Shown piece after piece: positions 27,465-36,254 of a stretch of DNA of 64,000 nt. Numbering within the stretch: the stretch's first letter is position 1; each line of letters starts with the position of its first letter. The stretch comes from DATFQE01 sp963739085 (GTDB lineage Bacteria; Actinomycetota; Thermoleophilia; Gaiellales; Gaiellaceae), in contig CAVTZA010000013.1 of NCBI GenBank assembly GCA_963739085.1, positions 62,001 through 126,000 on the forward strand, in the 5' to 3' direction. A program made the translations under genes and the position numbers. The notes under the pieces were generated by a model. The model did no database searches. It saw only the letters and a program-made list of their open reading frames with translations, and was not told the DNA's origin.

Positions 27465-29090
27465 TCAGACCAGGTGCCGTTCGAATGCGAACGCCGTCGC
27501 CGCGGTACGCGTGGAGACGCCGAGCTTCCCGAAGATGTTCTGCAGGTGTCGGGCGACCGTGTGCTCGCTGACGACGAGCTCGGCGGCGATCTGGCGGTTC
27601 GTCCTCCCGGCCGCGACGAGTCTCAGCACCTCGAGCTCACGCGGGCTGAGGCCATGTGTGTCGGCATCACGGCCACGGCGATCGAGCCGCGCCAGGTCGG
27701 GCTTCGCTCCCAGGTCTTCGAAGGCCGCCCGCGCCGCCTCGAGCTCGAGGGTGGCTGCATCGCCGTCGCCGAGCGCCTCGCACGCCCGACCGACGAGCAC
27801 GCGCGTTCGCGCCGACTCGTACGGCGCCCCGACTTCCTCCCACGCCTGCCACGCGCGCCGCAGCGAGATCAACGCGGCCTGTGCATCCCCTTCCGCGAGC
27901 TCGAGCGAGCCGCGGACCTGCGCGGCCAGCGCGCCGAGCATCGTGCTGACGCGGCCGGCGGCGACTCCATCGAGCTCCCGAGACGCCTCGCGCGCCTCGC
28001 CGAGCTCCCCGAGGGCGAGCGCGATCTCCGCGTGAGCGGGAAGCAGTCCGGCCCGCGGGAGCGGATCGGTCGTCTCTGCCAGGACGCGGCGGATGCCGGC
28101 GGCTGCGGCCTCGACGTCGTCCTGCGCCAACCGAAGCAGCGCGAGGCCGGGCTGCGGCTCCCGCCCGTACCTCGCCGCCCCGCGGTACGCCTCCTCGGCC
28201 GCGGCGAGCTCGCCCCGGAGGCGCAAGAGGTCACCCTGCTGATACAGCGCCTCGCCCGCCGCCGCCCGGTTCATCGCCGCCTCGCAGCGCTCGTGGGCGA
28301 GCCGCGCCTCGGCGAGAGCGTCGCTCCACGCGCCCTGGCGCTGGAGGATCCCCGCACGATGGGCGAGGCAGCGGCCGGTGAACGCCACCATCTGCGGCTG
28401 CTGGCCGCACCATCGCTCGAGGGCGCTCGTCCATTCCTGGGCCCGACGCGTGTCGAACGCCTCCTCGCAGCAGGCGATCACGCCGCAGTAGATGACGCCC
28501 GTCATGACCGGCGACACCTCCCCCGCGGTCACGCCGACCATCGCCTCGTCGAGCAGCCTCAGCCCTTCGTCGACCCGACCCTGCTTGATGCGGACCAGCC
28601 CCTGGAAGTGCATGGTGGCGGCAAGGAGGTCCGCGTCCCGGAAGCGCTCGGCGATCTCGATCACGGCGGTCGCGGTCGCGAACGCCGCGTCGTAGTCGCC
28701 CGCCGCCTCCTGCTGGAACCCGAGCGGCACGAGCACATATCCCCGCTCCACCGTGTCAGGTCCTTCGCGTTCGACCAGACGCTGGCCCCGGCCGAACCAG
28801 CCGCCCGCGGGACCGATCTCGCCGCGGACGGCGAGGTTCATGCCGATCCAGAACGCCGCGCGCGCCGCCGGAAGCGGTTCATCCCGGTCGAGGTGGGCGT
28901 GATGCGCCCGCTCCAGAAGCGCGAGGTAGTCGTCCATGCGCCCGACCATCGAGGCAGAGACGGCGAGCAGCTCGAGATCGTCGGCGGCGAGCGTGGACGC
29001 CGTGTCGGCGCGGGAGAGAGCCTCGTAGGCGTCCAGCCAGGCTCGCTGTTCGTACGCCACACGACCGCGATCGAGGTCGCTCACAGGCAT
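27465..29090 (-). CDS. LuxR-family regulator with long TPR-like sensor region
   Basis: The 541-residue protein has about 450 residues of helical repeats (many Ala-rich helix pairs such as GDYDAAFATATAVIEIAERF) and a C-terminal LuxR HTH (LSPRELEVLRLVAAGRTN, then SEHTVARHLQNIFGKLG). It resembles the C-terminal half of LAL/MalT-type activators without the AAA ATPase part. It would bind DNA as a dimer in response to an unknown protein or ligand. The gene stands between the flavoprotein and sigma factor genes; any control of the flavoprotein is a guess from proximity. Confidence 0.85.
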   Translation of the reverse strand: MPVSDLDRGRVAYEQRAWLDAYEALSRADTASTLAADDLELLAVSASMVGRMDDYLALLERAHHAHLDRDEPLPAARAAFWIGMNLAVRGEIGPAGGWFGRGQRLVEREGPDTVERGYVLVPLGFQQEAAGDYDAAFATATAVIEIAERFRDADLLAATMHFQGLVRIKQGRVDEGLRLLDEAMVGVTAGEVSPVMTGVIYCGVIACCEEAFDTRRAQEWTSALERWCGQQPQMVAFTGRCLAHRAGILQRQGAWSDALAEARLAHERCEAAMNRAAAGEALYQQGDLLRLRGELAAAEEAYRGAARYGREPQPGLALLRLAQDDVEAAAAGIRRVLAETTDPLPRAGLLPAHAEIALALGELGEAREASRELDGVAAGRVSTMLGALAAQVRGSLELAEGDAQAALISLRRAWQAWEEVGAPYESARTRVLVGRACEALGDGDAATLELEAARAAFEDLGAKPDLARLDRRGRDADTHGLSPRELEVLRLVAAGRTNRQIAAELVVSEHTVARHLQNIFGKLGVSTRTAATAFAFERHLV

Positions 29091-29125
29091 TGCCCGGCCA
29101 TTCTGGCCCGGACCCGCCTGCGGCG

Positions 29126-29896
29126 CTAGCCGCGCGCGACGCGTCCGGGCTGCTCGACCTCGTCGGCCGCGATCTCAGCTCTGATCTTCTCGAGCGAGCG
29201 CCGGATCAGGCGGGAGACGTGCATCTGCGAGATCCCGATCTGCTGGGCGATCTGCGACTGCGTGAGGCCCTTGTAGAAACGCAGGTGCAAGATGGTGCGT
29301 TCGCGCTCGTCGAGCACCCTGAAGCCCGGCTCGAGTACGACCCGGTCCTCGGAGACCTGGTACTCGGGCTCCTCCTCGCCGAGCGACTCGAGGGGATCGA
29401 GCTCGTCGTCGTCGTCGCCCCCGCCTCCGGTCGAGAGCGACACGGAGCTGTAGGCGCGGCCGCTCTCGAGCGCTTCGAGCACCTCTTCCTCCTCGACGCC
29501 CGCAGCCTCCGCGAGCTCGGGGATCGTCGGCGAGCGCCCGAACTGCACAGTCAGCTGCTCGACGAGGCGCGACAGCTGGACGTTCAGCTCCTGGAGGCCG
29601 CGGGGGACGCGCACCGACCAGCCCTTGTCGCGGAAGTGGCGCTTGATCTCGCCGATGATGTTCGGCGTCGCGTACGTCGTCAGCTCGACGCCGCGCGAGA
29701 CGTCGAAGCGGTCGATCGCCTTGATCAGGCCGATCGCGCCGATCTGGACGAGATCCTCGAGCTGCTCGCCGCGGTAGGAGTAGCGGCGGGCCAGGGAGCG
29801 GACGAGCGGCATGTAGTGCTCGATCAGCGTCTCGCGCGCCGAGACGTCGCCCTGCTCGTGGTAGCGCTTGAGCAGGAGGAGATCGTCGCCGGCCAT
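29126..29896 (-). CDS. RNA polymerase sigma factor, SigB/SigF type
   Basis: The 256-residue group 3 sigma-70 factor has region 2 (LEDLVQIGAIGLIKAIDRFD, then TYATPNIIGEIKRHFRDKGW), region 3 (PRGLQELNVQLSRL, ELAEAAGVEEEEVLEAL), an acidic spacer, and region 4 (ILHLRFYKGLTQSQIAQQIG, then ISQMHVSRLIRRSLEKIR). This set matches the stress/sporulation SigB-F-G family, normally held by an RsbW-type anti-sigma. The gene upstream, sharing the ATG at 29896, encodes a candidate partner. Confidence 0.93.
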   Translation of the reverse strand: MAGDDLLLLKRYHEQGDVSARETLIEHYMPLVRSLARRYSYRGEQLEDLVQIGAIGLIKAIDRFDVSRGVELTTYATPNIIGEIKRHFRDKGWSVRVPRGLQELNVQLSRLVEQLTVQFGRSPTIPELAEAAGVEEEEVLEALESGRAYSSVSLSTGGGGDDDDELDPLESLGEEEPEYQVSEDRVVLEPGFRVLDERERTILHLRFYKGLTQSQIAQQIGISQMHVSRLIRRSLEKIRAEIAADEVEQPGRVARG

Positions 29897-30285
29897 CAGC
29901 CGGCGTCCCCCGACCGCGCGGTCTTTGTGAGCTGGACCCAGTCGCCATCGTCCTGCTCGCGAACGGCGTAGCCGTCCACGACAGCGTCGAGCAGCCGCCG
30001 CAGGCCGATGCCGTCAGCCGGCGCCCGTTCGAGCTCCTCGCGCACCGTGCCGTCGGCGAACGGGCCGACGTCGGCGGTGATCTCGTTGCCCTCGACCTGA
30101 ACCGAAACGGTGACGGAGTCCGCGCCCCGCGTGCGGTCGAGGAGGCCGTCGAGTGCGAGCAGGAGGTCCTCGAAATTCTCGATCGTGAGGTCGTGCCGGC
30201 TCGCGAGGCCGCCGAGCACGAGGTGGGCTACTCCGAAGAAGTCGCGCTCGCTCGGGATCTCCAGCCTGATCGTCCCGCTCGTCAC
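29896..30285 (-). CDS. RsbW-like anti-sigma factor, degenerate ATP site
   Basis: The 129-residue protein has the size and fold pattern of HATPase_c_2 anti-sigma kinases (IRLEIPSERDFFGVAHLVLGGL; C-terminal DGIGLRRLLDAVVDGYAV). It sits directly upstream of the sigma gene with start and stop overlapping at both ends. The canonical N-box with Asn and the DxGxG loop are not evident: LLLALDGLLDRT and VGPFADGTV occupy those places. It may bind the sigma factor without kinase activity. The assignment rests on context and overall pattern. Confidence 0.6.
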   Translation of the reverse strand: MTSGTIRLEIPSERDFFGVAHLVLGGLASRHDLTIENFEDLLLALDGLLDRTRGADSVTVSVQVEGNEITADVGPFADGTVREELERAPADGIGLRRLLDAVVDGYAVREQDDGDWVQLTKTARSGDAG

Positions 30286-31544
30286 AGGCGGGGGACGGTA
30301 GCGGACACACGTCCCATCCCGACGACGGCGTCGTCCTCGTAGAGAACGGCGGCCTGTCCCTTCGCGACGCCGTACGCGGGGCGCTCGAGGCGCAGCGCGA
30401 ATCCCCGCGCGCTGGGCTCGACCTCGGCGAAAACGGCAGGCGAGCGATAGCGCAGCTTCGCCTCCGCCCGGCGAACGGGTGCGTACAGGCGCCCGCGGGC
30501 GCGGACCTCGCTGCAGGCGAGCGCCTCGCGCGGCCCGACGACCAGCGTGTTCGTCCGCGGGTCGGTGCGGAGCGCGTAGAGCGGTGTGCCCGTCGCGACG
30601 CCGATGCCCTTGCGCTGCCCCGGCGTGAAGCGCCAGTAGCCCGGGTGCCTTCCGACCTCGCGGCCGGCCGCGTCGACGATCGCGCCCTCGCCGGCCTCGA
30701 GCCCCTGGCGCTCGAGGAACGAACGGTAGTCGTCACCGGCGAGAAAGCACGCCTCCTGGCTCTCGGGCCGGCGGGCGACCGCGAGACCGGCCTCGTCCGC
30801 CTCGGCCCGCGTCTTATCCTTGCCCTGGTCGCCGAGCGGGAACCAGAGGCGCTCGAGATGTCGCGGGTCGAGCGCGGCGAGCATGTAGGACTGGTCCTTG
30901 TCCGGATCCGCCGCGCGTGCGAGCAGCAGCCGTCCGTAGCGCTCGACGATGCGCGCGTAGTGGCCCGTCGCGAGCTTCGCCGCGCCGGCCTTCCGCGCGA
31001 AGGCGAGCAGCTCGCCGAAGCGGAAGCCGCCGTTGCACTGGATGCACGGATTGGGGGTCTCGCCGCGCGCGTAACCGTTGACGAACGACCGAACGACCGA
31101 CCGCCTGAAGGCCTCACGCAAGTCGAGCGTCACATGCGGCAGCCCGAGCCCGTGGCAGGTCTCGCGGGCCGCGACGACCGCCTCGGGCGAACAGCAGGCG
31201 CGCTCGGAGTCCGGCCCGTTCGGGTCGAGCCAGAGGCGGAGCGTGACACCGACTGCCTTCGGCCCGGCCCGCAGGAGCGCGACGGCGCTGTCGACGCCGC
31301 CGCTCATCGCGACCGCCACCCGCTCCGGCTCGGGCGACGCGCGGAACACGCGCCCGAGCGCATCGGCGAGCGCGTCGACGGCCATCGGCTCGCCCCGCAC
31401 GGCCGCGGCCTCGAGCAGAGTCAGACCGACCAGCTGCCGCTCCAGCCCGCCCGCGTCGGCCTCGACGATGCGGTCGCCGACGACGCCGAGCCGGACGCAG
31501 GCCCAATCGGCGCCCCTGGACGCGTCTCCAACGACCTCGATCAC
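30282..31544 (-). CDS. mnmA: tRNA 2-thiouridylase MnmA with an extra N-terminal domain
   Basis: MnmA makes 2-thiouridine at U34 of tRNA Glu/Gln/Lys. The 420-residue protein has the PP-loop VAMSGGVDSAVALL near residue 78, catalytic Cys in NPCIQCNGGFRFGEL, GHYARI, QSYMLAALDPRHLERLWFP, and the second Cys in PESQEACFLAGDDY. About 65 residues precede the PP-loop (IEVVGDASRGADWACVRLG...), resembling a NifU/IscU-like scaffold without the expected cluster cysteines. I use GTG at 31544; the frame is open to 31601. The stop overlaps the anti-sigma-like start. Confidence 0.9.
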   Translation of the reverse strand: MIEVVGDASRGADWACVRLGVVGDRIVEADAGGLERQLVGLTLLEAAAVRGEPMAVDALADALGRVFRASPEPERVAVAMSGGVDSAVALLRAGPKAVGVTLRLWLDPNGPDSERACCSPEAVVAARETCHGLGLPHVTLDLREAFRRSVVRSFVNGYARGETPNPCIQCNGGFRFGELLAFARKAGAAKLATGHYARIVERYGRLLLARAADPDKDQSYMLAALDPRHLERLWFPLGDQGKDKTRAEADEAGLAVARRPESQEACFLAGDDYRSFLERQGLEAGEGAIVDAAGREVGRHPGYWRFTPGQRKGIGVATGTPLYALRTDPRTNTLVVGPREALACSEVRARGRLYAPVRRAEAKLRYRSPAVFAEVEPSARGFALRLERPAYGVAKGQAAVLYEDDAVVGMGRVSATVPRL

Positions 31545-31748
31545 GCGGTCACGGTAGCTCAGCCAGGTGCCCGACCTCCCCGGCCGAAGCCGGGGAGGCA
31601 ACAGACCCTGCCGATGAGCCGCGCCTCTGTGGAACCTGGCAAGCCAGGTGGGTGCCCTGCCGGCCCGGGCCGGACACAGGCTCCCTATCCGTCAGTGTTG
31701 GTTCTACAAATGCGACGCAGCACACGCACAGGGTCGAGCGATCTCACC
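31545..31748 (-). ncRNA. Structured intergenic segment upstream of mnmA, candidate leader or small RNA
   Basis: The 204 bases between the DPBB gene stop and the mnmA start can form several strong helices on the minus strand. A 10-bp stem (31575-31584 with 31589-31598) is closed by a UUCG loop. ACCTGG and CCAGGT form a hairpin (around 31634-31649), CCGGC and GCCGG another (31660-31673), and GCCTGTG with CACAG-A-GGC encloses those two. A second ACCTGGC copy near 31562-31568 could compete for the CCAGGT arm. I do not recognise a known RNA family; the strand is chosen because UUCG is the stable loop. Confidence 0.4.
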
Positions 31749-32186
31749 TTAGCGTGATGCCGGCGCCGCGGCGTACCGCCACCGGATCCGGACGGTCCCG
31801 TTCGCGCCGAGCACGCGCGCGAGCCCGGGAGTGAGCCCGAACTGGCGTCCCGGGCCGGACGGCGGCCTGCCGACCACCTGAGTCAGGACCTCGTTCGGGC
31901 CGTAGCGAACGACCACCTTCACGCCGCACGGCAGCACAGGGTGGGCGACGCCCACCAACCGCCGATCGATCGTGTAGCCGCACTCGGTCGGCTCGGACGG
32001 CGTGCGGATCTGCGCGGCGATCGCCTCGTACCAGCCGCCGCCCGGCGCCGGCACCGACGCCGGCGTCGCCTTCGCGGACGGCTCGGACTCGTGCCAGGCG
32101 GCGACGCCGAGCGCGACGACTGCCGCGAGCAGCGCGGCGGCCGCGAGCGCCGCCTCCCGCTGGAGGAGGCGTGGATCGCGCCTCAC
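31749..32186 (-). CDS. Membrane-anchored RlpA-like double-psi beta-barrel protein
   Basis: The 145-residue protein has a short basic N-terminus, one hydrophobic helix (AALAAAALLAAVVALGVAAW, about 11-30), and an exported domain. TECGYTIDRRLVGVAHPVLP followed by CGVKVVVRYGPNEV and GPGRQFGLTPGLARVLG resembles the RlpA/3D DPBB fold that binds peptidoglycan. The catalytic Asp of lytic members is not clear. I use GTG at 32186 because the membrane segment begins there. A small membrane protein gene lies 40 bases upstream. Confidence 0.65.
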   Translation of the reverse strand: MRRDPRLLQREAALAAAALLAAVVALGVAAWHESEPSAKATPASVPAPGGGWYEAIAAQIRTPSEPTECGYTIDRRLVGVAHPVLPCGVKVVVRYGPNEVLTQVVGRPPSGPGRQFGLTPGLARVLGANGTVRIRWRYAAAPASR

Positions 32187-32226
32187 GTCGCGACCTGGGT
32201 GAGCTCCGGCAACGACTCGCGCACCA

Positions 32227-32583
32227 TCACGTTCGCTCGCCCGCCGGCTCCTCGGCCGGCGCCTCCAGGTCCTGCGTGTCCTCCCCGGGCTCCGCGTCCT
32301 GCGCCGGCGGCGGGGCCACGACCGGCTCGGCCTCCTCGCGACGCCGGCGCCGGAAACGACGGCGCGGCGCAGCCTCCTGCTGCGGCTCGGGCTCTTCCCG
32401 GACAGCGCTCGCGAAGCGCGGGCTCTCGCGCCACGCGAGCCACTCGATGGCCGCCACCAGGAGCCAGGCAGCACCCATCACGAGCACGATCGTCGTCGCG
32501 CTCAGCTCAGCCAGGCCTGCGGCGACGGCCAGCACGATCAGGAACGCCGCCTCGAGCAGGAAGCGCAGGCCGGGTCCTCCCAT
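32227..32583 (-). CDS. Small membrane protein with charged C-terminal tail
   Basis: The 118-residue protein has two hydrophobic segments (FLLEAAFLIVLAVAAGLAEL and ATTIVLVMGAAWLLVAAIEW) followed by an Arg-rich stretch (RRRFRRRRRE) and an acidic, Pro-rich tail. No family is recognised. It lies between aspS and the DPBB gene, on the same strand, and may be co-transcribed with the latter. Confidence 0.7.
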   Translation of the reverse strand: MGGPGLRFLLEAAFLIVLAVAAGLAELSATTIVLVMGAAWLLVAAIEWLAWRESPRFASAVREEPEPQQEAAPRRRFRRRRREEAEPVVAPPPAQDAEPGEDTQDLEAPAEEPAGERT

Positions 32584-32622
32584 CTCCCTGAAGGCTAGAG
32601 GCTCCAGTGGACAGTCGGTGAC

Positions 32623-34374
32623 TCATCGGGAGGCGCCTAAGGTGTTCGGCGCGACGACCCGGATCCCTAGCTCCTTCAGCTGGTCTTCAGGGACGTCCGA
32701 GGGGGCGCCGCTCATGGGATCGACGCCGGCCTGGTTCTTCGGGAACGCGATCACGTCGCGCAGGTTCGGCTCGCGCGCGAGCACCATCGTCATGCGGTCG
32801 ATCCCGAGGGCGATCCCGCCCATCGGCGGCGCGCCCATCGCCAGGGCGTCGAGCAGGAAGCCGAACTTCACCCGCTGCTCCTCCGCGCCGAGGCCGAGCA
32901 GGTCGAACACGCGGGCCTGGATGTCGGGCTCGTGGATCCTGAAGCTGCCGCCGCCGAGCTCGTTGCCGTTGACGATCAGGTCGTAGGCGTGAGCCAGGGC
33001 TTCGGCAGGTTGCTCGTGGAAGCTGTCCTTCCACTCGTCGGTCGGGCGCGTAAAGGGGTGGTGGACAGCGTTCCAGCGTTGCTCGTCCTCGTCCCATTCG
33101 AACATCGGGAAGTCGGTCACCCACAGAAACGTGAAGGCCTCGTCGTCGATCAGCCCGAGCTCGCGGCCCAGGTGCAGCCGGAGCGGGCCGAGGACCCGCG
33201 AGGTCGCGTCGCGGTCGTCGGCCGCGAACAGCAGCGTCTCGCCGTCCTTGCCCGCGACGGCAGCCAGCTCGTCCTCCGAGAGGAACTTCGCGATCGGCGA
33301 CCGCACGTCGCCGCCGTCGTAGACGAGGTAGGCGAGCCCCTTCGCCCCCCACTCCTTCGCGATCTCCTCCAGCTTGGCCAGCTCGCCGCGGCTGAACACG
33401 CGCGGCACGCGCAGGAACCGGACCGCCTCGGCGTTCCCGAAGACGCCGAACTGCGAGCCACGTGTCGGCTGGGTCGCGTCCTCGATCTCGAGCTCGAACC
33501 GCGTGTCGGGCTTGTCCGAGCCGAAGCGGTCCATCGCCTCGGCGTAGGTCAGGCGCGGGAACGGCGTCGGGATCTCGATCCCGAGCGCCTCGCGCCAGAT
33601 GCGGGCGAACATCTGCTCCATCCGCTGGAACAGGAACTCCTGGTCGGGAAAGGACATCTCGACGTCCAGCTGCGTGATCTCCTGCACCCGGTCCGCGCGC
33701 AGATCTTCGTCCCGGAAGCAGATCGCGATCTGGTAGTAGCGGTCGAAGCCGGCCACCATCGAGAGCTGCTTGAGGATCTGTGGGCTCTGCGGGAGCGCGT
33801 AGAAGCGGCCCTTCTGCAGGCGGCTCGGCACGATGAAGTCGCGCGCGCCCTCCGGCGTGGGCTTGAAGAGGATCGGGGTCTGGATGTCGAGGAACCCCGC
33901 GTCCTCCATCTCGCGCCGGATGATCCCGACCATCTGCGCGCGGAGGGTGATGTTGCGCTGGAGCTTCTCCCGCCGCAGGTCGAGCCAGCGGTAGCGCAGG
34001 CGCAGGGTCTCGTCGACGTTCTCCTCGTCGAGCTGGAACGGCAGCGGCGTCGAGCGCGAGACGATCTGCAGCTCGTCGACCTGGAGCTCGACCTCGCCGG
34101 TGGCCATGTCGGGGTTGACGGTCTCAGGAGAGCGGGCGACCAGCTCGCCCTCGGCGCGGACGACGAACTCGTTGCGCAGCTCGTGGGCGAGCTTCGCCGC
34201 CTCGGGCGAGCGCTCGGGGTTGATCACGAGCTGCGTGACACCCGTGCGGTCGCGAAGGTCGATGAAGACGAGCCCGCCGTGGTCGCGGCGGCGGCCGACC
34301 CAGCCCGCGAGCGCCAGTCGCTGTCCCACGCGATCCGGACGGGGCTCGCCGCAGCGGAGGTCGCGCCAGGTCAT
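32623..34374 (-). CDS. aspS: Aspartate-tRNA ligase, bacterial type
   Basis: The 583-residue protein charges tRNA-Asp, possibly also tRNA-Asn. It has the N-terminal OB-fold (LALAGWVGRRRDHGGLVFI), motif 2 (ICFRDEDLRADRVQEITQLD), a GAD insertion domain at about 280-400, and motif 3 (GGIALGIDRMTMVLA). Length fits the bacterial form with GAD domain. It overlaps hisS by 4 bases; hisS-aspS pairing is standard. Confidence 0.96.
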   Translation of the reverse strand: MTWRDLRCGEPRPDRVGQRLALAGWVGRRRDHGGLVFIDLRDRTGVTQLVINPERSPEAAKLAHELRNEFVVRAEGELVARSPETVNPDMATGEVELQVDELQIVSRSTPLPFQLDEENVDETLRLRYRWLDLRREKLQRNITLRAQMVGIIRREMEDAGFLDIQTPILFKPTPEGARDFIVPSRLQKGRFYALPQSPQILKQLSMVAGFDRYYQIAICFRDEDLRADRVQEITQLDVEMSFPDQEFLFQRMEQMFARIWREALGIEIPTPFPRLTYAEAMDRFGSDKPDTRFELEIEDATQPTRGSQFGVFGNAEAVRFLRVPRVFSRGELAKLEEIAKEWGAKGLAYLVYDGGDVRSPIAKFLSEDELAAVAGKDGETLLFAADDRDATSRVLGPLRLHLGRELGLIDDEAFTFLWVTDFPMFEWDEDEQRWNAVHHPFTRPTDEWKDSFHEQPAEALAHAYDLIVNGNELGGGSFRIHEPDIQARVFDLLGLGAEEQRVKFGFLLDALAMGAPPMGGIALGIDRMTMVLAREPNLRDVIAFPKNQAGVDPMSGAPSDVPEDQLKELGIRVVAPNTLGASR

Positions 34375-35615
34375 TGCGGGAGTCTGCCTGGCACGTCGTC
34401 GTGTGCAAGCGGTTCGTCGCGCTCGCCCGCGCGGCGCAGGATCGCTCCGTGAGCGTCGACGACGACCACGGTCTCCGCGCCGAGCCGCCGCGCCTGGGTG
34501 AGCTGCCCCTTCAGCGAGCGGCCCGCGTAATCGATGTCGGCCGGCACGCCGCGCGCACGGAGCTGCTTCAGCCAGCGCACAACGAGCTCGCGCGGGGCGC
34601 CCTCTTCAGTCGCGAAGAAGACAGTGACCGGCTGCGGCTCGGGCGGCTGAACACCCTCCTCCTCGAGCGCCAGCAGGAGCCGCTCGAGCCCGGCGCCGAA
34701 GCCGAGCGCCGGCGTCGCCGGCCCGCCGATCTCCTCGATCAGGCCGTCGTAGCGCCCGCCGCCGCAGATCGTCGACTGCGCGCCGTGCGCGGGGCCCACG
34801 AACTCGAAGGTCGTCCGTGTGTAGTAGTCGAGCCCTCGCACGAGCGTCGGGACGAGCTCGTACTCGATGCCGTAGGCGTCGAGGTATCGGCGCACGGCGT
34901 CGAAGTGCTCACGGCACTCGTCGCAGAGCGCGTCGCCGATCGCCGGAGCCTGCGCGAGCACCTCGCGTACCTGAGGCGGCTTGGCGGCGAAGTTGTCCAG
35001 CGCGCGGAGGGGATTCCTGCGCGCCTGGTCGCGGGTCTCCTCGTCGAGCGCGTCGAGATGGCCGTCCAGCCACTCGCGCAGCCGCTCCAGGTAGGCGGGT
35101 CGGCAGTTCGGGTCGCCGATCGAGTTCAGCTCCAGCCGGTATTCGGTGACGCCCAGGTTGCCGAGCAACGCGTCGTAGAAGTCGATCACCTCGGCGTCGA
35201 TCGCGGGATCGTCCGACCCGATCGCCTCGAGGGAGAGCTGCCAGAACTCGCGGAAGCGACCTTTCTGCGGCCGACCGTAGCGGTAGCTCGTCGCGATCTC
35301 GTACAGCTTCTGCGGCTGCGGCTCACGGTGCAGGCCGTGCTCGAGGTAGGCGCGGCAGATCGGCGCCGTCAGCTCGGGCCGCAGGGTGAGCGAGCGCCCG
35401 CTGCGGTCCTCGAACGTGTACATCTCCTTCTGCACGACGTCCGACCCCTCGCCCGACGTGCGCGCGAAGAGCGCCGTGTCCTCGAAGACGGGCGTCTCGA
35501 TCGGCCGGTAACCGTAGAGCGCGCAGAGGCGCTCGATCTCGCCGGTGACGCGCCGCCAGACGAGAGCGTCGGCCGGGAGGATGTCGTGCGTTCCCCGCGG
35601 CGCCTCGAACTTCAC
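34371..35615 (-). CDS. hisS: Histidine-tRNA ligase
   Basis: The 414-residue protein starts KFEAPRGTHDILPADALVWR, has TLRPELTAPICRAYLEHG (motif 2 region), the histidine signature VRGLDYYTRTTFEFV near residue 260, and a C-terminal anticodon domain (VVRWLKQLRARGVPADIDY). The GTG at 35615 overlaps the stop of the MBL gene. A longer open frame upstream is produced by the frameshift in that gene and is not real. Confidence 0.96.
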   Translation of the reverse strand: MKFEAPRGTHDILPADALVWRRVTGEIERLCALYGYRPIETPVFEDTALFARTSGEGSDVVQKEMYTFEDRSGRSLTLRPELTAPICRAYLEHGLHREPQPQKLYEIATSYRYGRPQKGRFREFWQLSLEAIGSDDPAIDAEVIDFYDALLGNLGVTEYRLELNSIGDPNCRPAYLERLREWLDGHLDALDEETRDQARRNPLRALDNFAAKPPQVREVLAQAPAIGDALCDECREHFDAVRRYLDAYGIEYELVPTLVRGLDYYTRTTFEFVGPAHGAQSTICGGGRYDGLIEEIGGPATPALGFGAGLERLLLALEEEGVQPPEPQPVTVFFATEEGAPRELVVRWLKQLRARGVPADIDYAGRSLKGQLTQARRLGAETVVVVDAHGAILRRAGERDEPLAHDDVPGRLPQ

Positions 35616-36245
35616 GTGCGCAGCGCCGTGAGGAACGGATTGCGCTCGCGCTCGGCTCCGAGCGTCGTCGGTGGGCCGTGGCCGGAGTAGACGACGGTTT
35701 CGGGCGGATAGCGCTCCATGAGGAGGCGGATCGACTCGAGGAGCGTGTCCCAGTCCGTGAAGGGCAGGTCGGTGCGGCCCACGGAGCCCGCGAAGAGCAC
35801 GTCTCCCGAGAAGAGTGCTCCGTCGGAGTGGAACGCGAGGTGCCCCGGCGAGTGGCCGGGGACGAACGTCGTCTCGAATGGTCATGCCCGCCAGCTCGAG
35901 CGTCTCGTCGCCGGCGAGCGTCACCTCCGCCTCCCACGGACGGATCGCCTGGCCCGGGTAGAAGTCGTCGGGCGCCGCGAGCACGCGCGCCTCGACTTCG
36001 GAGATGTGCACGGGAGCGCCGGTGCCCTCGGCGAGGTCCGCGACGCCGCCGATGTGGTCGTAGTGCGTGTGGGTGACGAGGATGGCGACGCACTGCGCCC
36101 CGAGCCGGTCGAGCTCGAGCCGCAGCTCGGCGGCGTCGCCGCCGGGGTCGACCACGACCGCCTCGGAAGCCGTGCCGGACGCGCGCACGACGTAGCCGTT
36201 GGTGCCCACCGGGCCGAGCTCGTAGCGTTCGACGGCGAGGCTCAC
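35612..36245 (-). CDS. MBL-fold hydrolase, glyoxalase II-like (single-base frameshift)
   Basis: The corrected 210-residue protein begins ERYELGPVGTNGYVV and has the full metal motif THTHYDHIGG near residue 60, then PGHSPGHLAFHSDGALFSGD and YSGHGPPTTLG in a second frame. One extra base near 35877 accounts for the change: deletion gives a threonine-rich strand leading into VPGHSPGH. The family (GloB/YcbL) hydrolyses thioesters or related substrates with two zinc ions. Unlike the MBL-like protein at 25.6 kb it keeps the ligands. The gene precedes hisS and aspS, a common arrangement. Confidence 0.85.
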
Positions 36246-36254
36246 AGGGCGGTG

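Noticed and set aside
31545..31748. T-box, 6S RNA or RNase P RNA upstream of mnmA
   Set aside because: None of the diagnostic conserved strings of those families could be found on either strand; only stable helices are evident.
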